From contig MCGE01000021.1 in assembly GCA_002105175.1 (NCBI GenBank), forward strand, positions 558,001-622,000: 64,000 nt of DNA, written 5' to 3'. The number at the start of each line of letters is the position of its first letter. Position 1 is the first letter of the stretch. Under the pieces are notes generated by a model. That model saw only the letters and a list, made by a program, of their open reading frames with translations. It did not search any database and was not told the origin of the DNA. The DNA is from Absidia repens (taxonomy: Eukaryota > Mucoromycota > Mucoromycetes > Mucorales > Cunninghamellaceae). Shown here one piece after another: positions 55,673 to 64,000 of the stretch. The position numbers and the translations under genes are program-made.

Positions 55673-57719
55673 ATGACTAAAGAAGATCCAGTGGAACATC
55701 GCTTTCAAGGTATGTGATGGGCTCATAGGAAGAAAAATAAAATCAACAACAATGAATAACTCGACTTTATTTTTTTTCGCAGAACTAACCTGTGACGCCA
55801 CTCAACAGCAACAACAACAGCAAAAAAAATCATTTCAGGTTGTGCTTGTCGACATTGAAAAGGCTGGCAAAGATAGTATCATCCATTGTGTTGAAAAGCC
55901 ACTGGACGAAGACACCGAGTTTGTTGCTTTATCTTATCGTTGGGGGGAATTACCTGAACATATAGTTGACACAAAATGCGGCTACATTGCATCTATCACG
56001 TCATTTGCCTTGGATGATTTTTATGAACTTTGTTCCTTCATGATGGAGGAACCCGACCTCAAATCGATCAAGTATGTTTGGGTGGATGCGATCTGTGTGG
56101 ATCAAATCAACCACGAACGACGTAAAGCCACTATTCATCAAATGAGCAACATTTACGAAAAAGCTACGTATATTGTGGCAGTCCCTGATCTTCACAGCCA
56201 ATATTTGAGGAATGTATCGCAAGTAAATCAAAGAATCAGAAACAAACACAGAACATATTCCGATTATATTTATCACCTCCTTTACGGAAATATGGATAAG
56301 CTCGTTCAACTGGACAATGAATTTTTCGACAGCATCGACGTGCCAAAAGATCAGGTGCTAAGACAATTGCTGTCAAAATATAGCCATTGTGTTATGGCTG
56401 ACCACCCAAGCAGTTATAATTTTGGCTTTGTTCCCCGTGCTGAGGCAATAGTTGAAGCATTATACGACGCCAGTCAAACCGATTCTCCGACCAATCATCA
56501 TTCTTACGAAGACGCCACTACTGGGAAAATTCAAACACAGGCGGATCGCTACGCCTCTTTTGAGGATTTGTTTGATGGAATGGAACTCAAAATAGATTGG
56601 AAATCTTGCATAGTATGGCACGGCAAGAGAGATGACTTTGGACCAATATTGTCATGGAAGGACTTCCTCTCTAAAAGAAACGAAGATATCGCATATGTCA
56701 TGGCTCATTTGGCAGATCTCATCATTGATTGGTCCTCTCGTGCTTGGGTGATCAGCGAATACCATATTGCAATGAAGAAAAACAACCTAAAGTATTGGTT
56801 TACTGAATTCCGAAGACGTCATGTCAAGGGTTTGCCATTTTTCAAATTTGATTTTAGAGCCTCCATCTCGTCATACGAAACGGAACCAGGAGGTGTTCGT
56901 GGGTATGTTATCGGATCTATGTTAATGGGATTGACGACAGAAAGCTTTCTTGAAGATATCCTGAACTCCAAGGCTAGTAAAAATGGTAGGTCAACTTTTT
57001 TTTTTGGGGGGGGGAGGGAGAGGGAACTGGCAGTAAATTTTATATTTTTTTATGAATATCTATGTGTAGAGGATCGATTTTACGCCATCTTGCCCCATTC
57101 AAAGTATGATGACAAAATCAACCAAGTGGCTGATTGGAAGATTAATACTATGACTTCTGTCAAGTTGAAGCTGTTCGAGATCATGAATGCCGAAGACAAG
57201 TTGAAGCTTTTGTTTTCAGTTGGGCAAAGCATAAATGTCATGTCTCAGCTAATACCAACATTTGCAACACCGACAGTACACGTTTCCGATGCTTTTTTAT
57301 TCTCTGGCGAGGTCGATTTGCCTAACTTGTTCAACAAATCCGCCATCTCAATTCATCATCGCGCTCATGAATCGCAACTGTATCATTGTCTTCAGTTGAC
57401 ACCCAAAGGATATCGCGTGCAATCTAAACCCTATAATGAAGAGCTTCTTCAATATGCGAATACAAGAAAAGAAATACTATGCAGTCATCTTCAACTCGAT
57501 GAGGACAGCTTGGAGATTGACTTTGTAAAACTCAGTTTCTTTGACCGACCACCATCATATTATCAAAGTGGGTACGGGTACCTTGACGTTGATATATATC
57601 TCACTGGAAGTTTTTTAAAAAACAAATGGATACTCGACTCTAGAGATATGCCAAAACGGTTGGACAAATGGGACTATTATGATAACAATAATACTGCCAC
57701 CGTTTTTGATATCTATTGA
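55673..57719 (+). CDS. HET-domain protein 2, three exons (629 aa)
   Basis: Exons 55673-55709 (M-T-K-E-D-P-V-E-H-R-F-Q, donor GTATGT), 55783-56985 and 57070-57719. Residues 60-68 V-A-L-S-Y-R-W-G-E and then Y-V-W-V-D-A-I-C-V-D-Q are the HET signature; a Gln run (QQQQQQQ) sits near residues 18-24. Intron 2 (56986-57069, 84 nt) is a multiple of three without stops and could be misread as coding. The paralogue at 46090 has S-K-M-E-D-R-F-Y-A-I-L-P with no intron at that place, and removing the intron gives S-K-N-E-D-R-F-Y-A-I-L-P. The C-terminal half is shared with HET1 only. It lies upstream of an F-box A remnant. The role in non-self recognition is inferred from the domain. Confidence 0.92.
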
Positions 57720-58050
57720 TAGAAATGGCCTATAACGGAGACGTCAATAATTAAATAAAAATAAAATCAGTTTGTTTGTTTTTCCTTTGAAATTCATGCG
57801 AGACTGTGTCTTGAATGATATGTAAAGTGCGGTACCCGCACTGTTGATGTTTTGTCAGTTCAGAAGTCCTTTTTTATCAGCAATAAATTCAATACATTAC
57901 CCCTTGATTTAAAAAATTCAGGTTAGCAAGAGTATTGCAAGTACATTCCATGTGAATCTCTACATTTATCACCACAGGCTTTATGCATTATTTAGCAGCG
58001 CTTTGAAGGATTTCGATTTGTCGAAATACGCTCTCTAATATAAGGATTCA
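57720..58050. other. HET2 3' flank, conserved in other modules
   Basis: Poly(A) signals near 57754. GAAATTCATGCGAGACTGTG (57789) and TGTCAGTTCAGAAG (57854) recur after the HET remnants at 24535 and 34530. Confidence 0.65.
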
Positions 58051-58610
58051 TTTCCCGCAGTGTAATTATGTGTCGTGGGATAATGACTGGCACAGTGCTT
58101 TTGCTAGTAAGAAGATGGGAAGGTACGCGACTTATGTATGTTTTGATCTTAATGCTACTTTTTTATTATCATTATCAGTCATAGAATAGGAAGAACTAGC
58201 GACGTCCAGTGCGTTCCTGATACTATTGACAAGGATACTAATATTTTACATGTATGAAAAAAAAAGAAGGGCTGTTACCAAACTTATTAGCTGACAAGAA
58301 TGAACTGACCCTTTGTACTGTATTGAATTTTTTAGACGGTGACATCAAACAAATGAATCGCTATGTCAAGGAAATTCTTCAAAATGAATGAAGTATCATT
58401 CAAGCGAAACCTGATGGCCCAATGATTATCACACCACTTCCTCGACAACGTTTAAATGAAATCCAGATATGCATTATCGGTCATGATGATCATGCACCAC
58501 AAGATTATCCTTCACATATGATATACGATAACCTAATCGACGACAAGATCTTTATAGGTGTACATTAGTCAGCAAACAATTTCATTCGATAGCATAAGGC
58601 AGACACTTAG
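58051..58610 (+). pseudogene. F-box A remnant, closest to A1
   Basis: Starts with the TTTCCCGC block (58051). It shows AGGAAGAACTAGCGACGTCC (exon 2 of A1), AAATTCTTCAAAATGAATGA, ATTATCACACC and CCTCGACAACGTTTAAATGA (F-box start, CCTCGACAACTTCCAAATGA in A1), and ends in GTCAGCAAACAATTTCATTC (V-N-K-Q-F-Y in A1). Frames are broken throughout and the LRR part is missing. An R copy follows at once. It stands directly behind HET2 like the A genes in the other modules. Confidence 0.8.
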
Positions 58611-58699
58611 AGGTATAAAGAATGATCAACAGTAATTTAAAAGGACGTGTACCAAAAGGAATTTATTATATATAAAGTATTGTACATGGCAGAAGGAAG

Positions 58700-59040
58700 A
58701 CTGACGAGATATCTTTTACATAGCATACCAAGTCAACGCTAATCTAATGAGGTGATGGTAAAAATGGATCTTTTGTAATAGGCAAGAGTAAAACTAATGG
58801 AACATATTTTTTATTGAAGCAAGTAAAACGAGCCATGTTTTATTCAAATACAGATATAAAATATGGAAAACTAACTCTACACTAAACTAATGAAGCCAAC
58901 TAATGGCGGTTCTAAATCCTGAATACAAAATGAAAGGGTTTCGCCATGCATGTTGAAATCTCTGATCTGAAAACCCATCTAAACTAGTCCTGACGCTAAT
59001 CTGAGATCCCCATGACCTCAAAGAGGTTGATAAAAAAAGA
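58700..59040 (+). repeat. Dispersed repeat R, plus, with upstream extension
   Basis: GTTTTATTCAAATACAGATA, GGGTTTCGCCATGCATGTTG and GACGCTAATCTGAGATCCCC, then an A-rich tail. The preceding ACGCTAATCTAATGAGGTGA and GATGGTAAAAATGGATCTTT match 14095-14135 and the window end. Confidence 0.85.
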
Positions 59041-59129
59041 GGGCAAAAAAAAAGAAAAGAAGAAAGACAAAGTGAAAAAAAGCAAAGGGAGAAAAAATAT
59101 TAAGAAATCATGAGACGCGGCGTTTAAAT

Positions 59130-59653
59130 GTTATTGTCCCCCGCCATCTCGCCATTATTTGTTCATCTCGATTGCAAGTCTGGCAAGCCATCTGGTCTCT
59201 CCTTCTACCAACTCACCCTTTTGATCCGGATATAATCTGGTATAGTCTCCTTTTCTTTCGCAACTCCCCCGACATCACCTCCATATCCCACCACCACTGG
59301 CATCAATTCCTGGGTCTGACGCTCCATGCAATCTGGACGGCACACTGGGCAAATATTTTCGACAACGTTCCTTTCTCTCCTTCATATATCATCAAAGCCG
59401 TCTCCGCCTCTCTCTCTTCCCAAGCCCTTCTGCCCCCAGCACTTTGTAAACCACTATGATGATCTGCTATTGTCTCCTGAGTTTACCCGACCCCTTAGTA
59501 TAGTTTCCCCATCTTCTATATCCACCTGTCAGTGTCCACCGTACTAATCCTTTCTTACATCTTCCTTCTTCTTTCTACTTATTAATATCCTTTAACTGGA
59601 CACCTCTTACCACGACGTGTTTCCAGGTCTTTATTTTAATAAATGACATTTTA

Positions 59654-59685
<32 letters not shown>
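59130..59685 (+). mobile_element. 5'-truncated LINE-like 3' end with 31-nt poly(A)
   Basis: An open piece at 59172-59459 reads W-Q-A-I-W-S-L-L-L-P-T-H-P-F-D-P-D-I-I-W, then L-T-L-H-A-I-W-T-A-H-W-A-N-I-F. This looks like the region after the reverse transcriptase in fungal LINEs (aliphatic/Trp-rich, A-I-W-x-x-H-W). A C-rich 3' untranslated part ends with GGTCTTTATTTTAATAAATG and poly(A) at 59655-59685. GC content is above its surroundings. The reverse transcriptase core itself is absent. Confidence 0.5.
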
Positions 59686-59689
<4 letters not shown>

Positions 59690-59690
<1 letters not shown>

Positions 59691-60513
59691 AGGTAGAAAT
59701 AGAAGAGTTGCGTATAATGTATCTGTTTTAATTGGTATGAGGGTGAGCGATTGTAGGCGTAGATTCCGTAGAGCAAAAGTAGTCGTGGCTATAAGAAAAC
59801 TCGAGCTTATAAGACAGTAGTAGATACGAAAGTCGTAATTGGGGCAGAAATTCTCGTGTCCGAGATAATTCCGTTTTTTTTTTTTTTTTCCGGGAGTTGC
59901 TCCATTTCAGAGGCTGTGGATAGTTGAGGCTGCATGTGGAATATGATGTGTGTGAAATGACAAATGTGAGAATAGGAAAAGATTCAGGGGTAAATAATAT
60001 AAAATGATAAGTTGAACACACAAATGATGACATTTTGGTATATATATATTTATATTGCTTGCTTATCAGGAACCAGGAATACGACAATTATCAAAATTTT
60101 CTTTAATTCATATTATAATTTCACTTGGCAAAACTGAAGAAGAGTAAGTACCATATAGCATTTTAAATATCATTATGCTATGGTATAGAGGATAAGTCAA
60201 CAGATATTGCGGTATCTGGCACTCTTTCCATTGCGGGAATGATGACCAGATTCCAAGACACATTATTAGTACAGGAAAAAAAAAAAGCAAAACTTTTTCG
60301 ATATGGAAAAGCCCATCATGTTCTATCATGCCCCCTTCTCAAACTATTTGGCCAAGAACGTGTCAACTATCTGTATTATTTGCCATTGTTCACAGCAGTA
60401 GTTTAGTTCATTATTTACTGCCATGCCTTTTATTAGTAAAGGTCATATTTGACTACCCCATGAGTACAGTACTATTATAAGGAAGTGAAACCTGGAAATA
60501 CTATGGGCACATT

Positions 60514-60566
<53 letters not shown>

Positions 60567-60701
60567 GTTTCTAGGGCAAGATATCAAATGTCCATTTAAA
60601 GCCGAGTTTTATTTCATCCAACAAGAAGAACATATGAAAAAAAAAAGATATATTCATATATCATAGAGACTATACTGATGGTCGACACAATGATTTGCCT
60701 C
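59690..60701. other. Intergenic with 51-nt poly(A)
   Basis: GAGGCTGTGGATAGTTGAGG (59918) resembles the GAGGCTGTG repeats at 29880. A 51-nt poly-A at 60515-60565 may mark another retroposed tail. No gene supported. Confidence 0.4.
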
Positions 60702-62179
60702 CTAATCGATGATACTTGTGCGGCGTCCTTGGCGATAATTTTCAAGCGCTTCTCGATCCAGTTCAAGTTTCATCAATGCAATGCCACTACAATAATCCAG
60801 AGTGAGAGATGTCAACTGGCGACACTTTCCTATTAGTTTGAAGATACCATCTTCCGAAATGTATTGACTATGATGCAGATACAAAGTAGTGAGGTAGGAT
60901 AGAGTAGATCCAATCGCAAGTAGAGAATTATCTGTAATGCTAGAGACCATCATAAGACGGAGCTCCGTAAGAAGAGGATGAGAATTGACAAATGGAATAA
61001 GATCACTATCGGAAGTGTCATGGCAGGAGTGAATGTGAAGTAAAGTTAAGCGAGGCCAAGGTGGAGGGATATTGCTCTTTTGCTGAATAAGGAGTTTTCC
61101 GGCACGATCGTTACAATTGTTGATTTTCAAGTGCGTTAACAGAGTAAGCTGCCTTATATCACGTACAATATGATCTTCATTTCTATCTTTGCGGTAGAGC
61201 TGAAAATTTAATGTAAGTTTTTGCAAAGGACAAGAGACAAGACTTCCAAGAGAAAAAGAATAGAGATAGTCAATAGAATTTAATGTTAACTGACGAAGGT
61301 GAAGGCAATGCTGTCCCAATTCGGTATATGCTGTGCTTGAAATGCTGCCACAATCAAGTTCTACACTTGTGAGATTTGGACAATGACATGGGAGATGGCG
61401 GAAACTGTCATATTTGATAGATGCATCTCTGTTAATATTCAGTTCTTCTAAATGGCGTAGGTATGGTATCAAAAGGGAAAATCTAATGTCGCCCCACTGA
61501 ACACGCGAAAATTCCATTTTCCGAATAAAAAACCCCGTTGGCGACTGGCACTTGGCAATGGAGGCAAGGAATTTTCCACGGTGATACCATCTTGGATTTT
61601 GGGTGCATACCAAAGTAAAGGATTGGCTATTGCGTAGAATTGCTTGTTAACAAGTGATAACGCACAAAGATCTTGTTGTTCAAAACAGTCACGGACGATC
61701 AATGACACCAGTTCAGAAGGGAATTGACGGAAACGGGGTGTAATCAAGATGGCGCCATTATGTTTGATTTCAATCCCACTAGCCGTATAGTCAATAATTT
61801 CATGAGCATAACGTTTGAGATGATTCTTATCTTTGTATAGACTATGAGTTAGTACTTTTATTTGGAAAACTCATAATAATGTGCCTCTCCCCCACTTTTT
61901 TTTTTCTTTACCTGCAAAATCCAATTGGAAATTATTACAATTGATTTCAGTAGACTCGGATTCAAGGCTACTATAGATGATCTCTTTTTCGTCCTGACCC
62001 TGATTGCCATGGGAAAAAAAAAAAAGGTACTAGTGTAAAAATCACGCAGTAGTGGCTCTACAGTACTTCTATCACTAAATCCAACTTACGTGATCAGCCA
62101 TATCAAGGTTGGCCAAATCATCTTCAATATCATGAGATAAATTTAATCGCTCAGAAGTAGTAGTTGTAGTGGGGTTCAT
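60702..62179 (-). pseudogene. F-box/LRR protein B4, three exons, one frameshift
   Basis: Exons on minus: 62179-62090 (M-N-P-T-T-T-T-T-S-E-R-L, donor GTAAGT), 61999-61912 (acceptor ATCAG, donor GTAAAG) and from 61830. The last acceptor is CAAAG: a TACTAAC branch site lies only 7 nt before a first CATAG, and skipping it keeps the frame. The F-box follows (R-Q-F-P-S-E-L-V-S-L-I-V ... L-V-N-K-Q-F-Y-A-I-A-N-P-L-L-W). Near 61575-61582 (GGAAAATTCC on minus) the frame moves by one; the other frame goes on with F-L-A-S-I-A-K-C and RNI LRRs (CPLQKLTLNF, WPRLTLLHIHSC) to 60702. No low-complexity loop. Either a one-base deletion (early decay) or a sequence error. Confidence 0.75.
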
Positions 62180-62219
62180 AAGCTTTAAACTTTGTTTTTT
62201 GAAACGGATCATAGTATGT

Positions 62220-62256
<37 letters not shown>

Positions 62257-62834
62257 TAATGGAAAGATAACGTGCTTTCTTGATGACTGTTTTTTCAAAG
62301 AAAATATAAGGAGACTGAGCAATTTTGTCAGTGCATGAATATGAAACATTATTATTGTAGGAAAAAAAAAATACAACAAGTTATTTAAAGATGGGAAACA
62401 TCTCATAATGATATCACTGGAATCATCGGCGTTACCATTAAAGTACTCGCTATTGTTTACAAAAACGCCTTTCAATTTCGTCCAATTTCGTCCTACAAAA
62501 AAAAAAAAAAAAAAAAAGCTCAGTGAAACCTAGGTGACACTATGCTTTTTTTTTTTTTTTTTTTTTTTAGTTGTCAGTTACAATTGTGTCAATATTTGCA
62601 AATGGCTACAATAAACAACAACAGGAATAAATTGAGATCAGATCTATCAATGTGTATATGTATGCAGTAAAGAGAAAGGCCTCACTATCCAAGAACATTA
62701 CTAATCTTTTTATTTAGTATCACCTTCTTATTGTCATGTAAATGAAGCCTGTCAGCCCGTCTAGAGTCAACCCACCCTTTTTTTATTTTTTTTATTTTTT
62801 TTTTTTTGCTAGGTACGCTAGGTTTTAAATGTAA
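62180..62834. other. Intergenic, no gene supported
   Basis: Poly-A at 62224-62251 and 62498-62517, poly-T at 62546-62568. A minus ORF at 62209-62475 ends in poly-Phe; its first part (F-V-N-N-S-E-Y-F-N-G-N-A-D-D) follows an acceptor-like TTTGTAG and could be an exon, but nothing joins it. Confidence 0.35.
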
Positions 62835-63188
62835 ATGGATGGCTCTGACGGGATACCAGCTTCTTTAACGAAATTTCATCAATGTCATGAATATTGCAAC
62901 AACATCCACACGATGGCGAAGGGTTGGTTTTTTTTTTTTTTTTTTTTTTACTCACTAGGCAACGACATTGGATTTGGATACATTAGAAATTCGCTTTTTT
63001 ATTTTTCAAAAAAAAAAAAAAAGGAAAATACAGCAAGTCACCAATATCTTCACTGCGGCAAGTGTGAAGGCAAAAACGATGACTGTCTGACTGTATCATG
63101 CATTGCTGTTACAGTGTCATCCATCCTATCCATTTCTTCTATGGTTAGTTTCTCCCCCTTTCTCCCCGCCCTCCTCCCTGTTACATAG
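62835..63188 (+). CDS. Doubtful Cys-containing small gene, two to three exons
   Basis: An ATG at 62835 opens H-Q-C-H-E-Y-C-N-N-I-H-T-M-A-K, then GGTTGG (weak donor), poly-T and ACTCACTAG (acceptor). After another A run comes H-C-G-K-C-E-G-K-N-D-D-C. CxxxC and CxxC suggest a metal-binding or secreted peptide, but the frame passes through homopolymers. Unrecognised. Confidence 0.2.
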   Translation: MDGSDGIPASLTKFHQCHEYCNNIHTMAKGWFFFFFFFYSLGNDIGFGYIRNSLFYFSKKKKKENTASHQYLHCGKCEGKNDDCLTVSCIAVTVSSILSISSMVSFSPFLPALLPVT

Positions 63189-63834
63189 TATCCCCATTCG
63201 TCTACATACATCAGTATAGTCCTGCCTTCTTGTTTATTTCTATTCTAACAGTAGTGTTTTAATGTTATTCAATAAAGAAAATGAATTAATATCTTCAAAT
63301 TCATCCAAGAAACCTATCTCGGGTACATAGTGCTGTACGTGAAAGAAGCAAATGTTTTCTACTTTTCGTGCTGGTTTGAAGATTTTACTAGGGATGTCTC
63401 TGTATCACCTTTTATTGTGGTGATAAAACTGGAATGAGCATCACCAATTGAAACTTGATCTGACTCTGACAGTTAGTAGACTCTCTTTTTGACTAATTCA
63501 TCTATGATAAAAACATGGAAAATGGCTGAATAAGACAGTAGGTTTAGCAAGTAGTCATCGGTACAGTAAGCTAAAAAGTAATAGTGCAAACTATTCTATA
63601 GTGGCGGCTATGACGACTTTGATCCATTTACATGATTTGGTCGGACAGAAGTAATTGCTAGTTTTGTTAGCAAATGATGATCAATGTCAACCAACAAGTA
63701 CATTAATTTATCTTTATGGGGGAGTAGTCCTAGTGAGTGAAATAGTAACTAATATTCTGTATGCTAGGACACTCACAAAACTGCAGCAATAGCGATATTT
63801 TTTTATTATGTGGCAACCCGCTGGATGGATAATA
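63189..63834. other. Intergenic, no gene supported
   Basis: TTATTCAATAAAGAAAATGA near 63266 is a poly(A) signal. Nothing else recognised. Confidence 0.4.
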
Positions 63835-64000
63835 AAAATATATTTATTTGAAGCATATCAGTAGACTAAAGGCGAGAGGCCTAATGTAACAAGTGATTGA
63901 GTGGAGGGATCTAATGGAGGATGACTAAGTGAGACTAATGTGGAATCTGGAGAATGACTAACACTAATCTAAAGGGAAGATTGTAAAAATAGATCTAATA
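63835..64000 (+). repeat. R-family extension, cut by window end
   Basis: CACTAATCTAAAGGGAAGAT and TGTAAAAATAGATCTAATA match the segment that precedes R at 14095-14135 and 58745-58780. Confidence 0.55.

Noticed and set aside
46090..57719. HET proteins as NLR-type receptors
   Set aside because: I see no NACHT/NB-ARC P-loop or repeat domain; the C-terminal half is only shared between the two HET genes.
61570..61585. Programmed frameshift in B4
   Set aside because: GGAAAATTCC lacks a slippery heptamer with a downstream structure I can see, and paralogues have no shift; mutation or sequence error is simpler.
3352..64000. CRISPR array
   Set aside because: R copies are too long, irregularly spaced, in both orientations and in a fungal genome.
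1..64000. tRNA, rRNA or telomere repeats
   Set aside because: I found no cloverleaf with a GGTTCRA arm, no rRNA-like block and no TTAGGG-type array.

Overview
This is a eukaryotic, fungal window, most likely Mucoromycota (Mucorales-like); the genus cannot be fixed from the sequence. The evidence is AT-rich DNA with many long A/T runs, short spliceosomal introns (about 80-115 nt) with GTAAGT-type donors and CTAAT/TACTAAC-type branch sites, AATAAA signals, large F-box/leucine-rich-repeat (LRR) genes, HET-domain genes and fungal transposon debris (Crypton, LINE tail). I saw no rRNA, tRNA, CRISPR or prokaryotic operon structure. The window is repeat-rich and looks like a fast-evolving accessory or multigene-family region.

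Left part (1-18 kb): one single-exon F-box/LRR gene (1961-3202, minus) and a dispersed family of small secreted proteins (SSPs) with a shared signal peptide and a single Asn-Cys-Met motif: a partial copy at 1-25, then 7136, 10965, 11973 and 15710, with a fifth full locus at 31240 that carries a premature stop. Each plus-strand copy has the same promoter block and 3' region, so the family spread by segmental duplication.

Middle (18-39 kb): three successive pairs of convergent F-box/LRR genes (called here A on plus, B on minus): 19470/23562, 24997/29052 and 35031/39093. The last two pairs sit in an approximately 5 kb direct segmental duplication, each preceded by the 3' remnant of a HET-domain gene. 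In the second copy gene A is a recent pseudogene. A Crypton tyrosine-recombinase remnant (18.65-19.0 kb) lies where a HET gene would be expected before the first pair.

Right part (39-64 kb): a decayed unrecognised gene (41.3-43.2 kb), two intact HET-domain genes (46090-48243 and 55673-57719), a foldback of about 630 bp (54.18-54.81 kb), then a fourth module: HET gene, A-type F-box remnant (58.1-58.6 kb), and a minus-strand B-type F-box gene with a frameshift (60702-62179). A dispersed repeat of about 230 bp, called here R, occurs about 16 times in both orientations across the window.

How the genes may work together (inference): F-box/LRR proteins are expected to select substrates for SCF ubiquitin ligases, and HET domains are known from fungal non-self recognition. 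The repeated arrangement HET, F-box A, F-box B, with gene birth, decay and variable LRR loops, is what a rapidly diversifying recognition or allorecognition locus would look like. No function is demonstrated.
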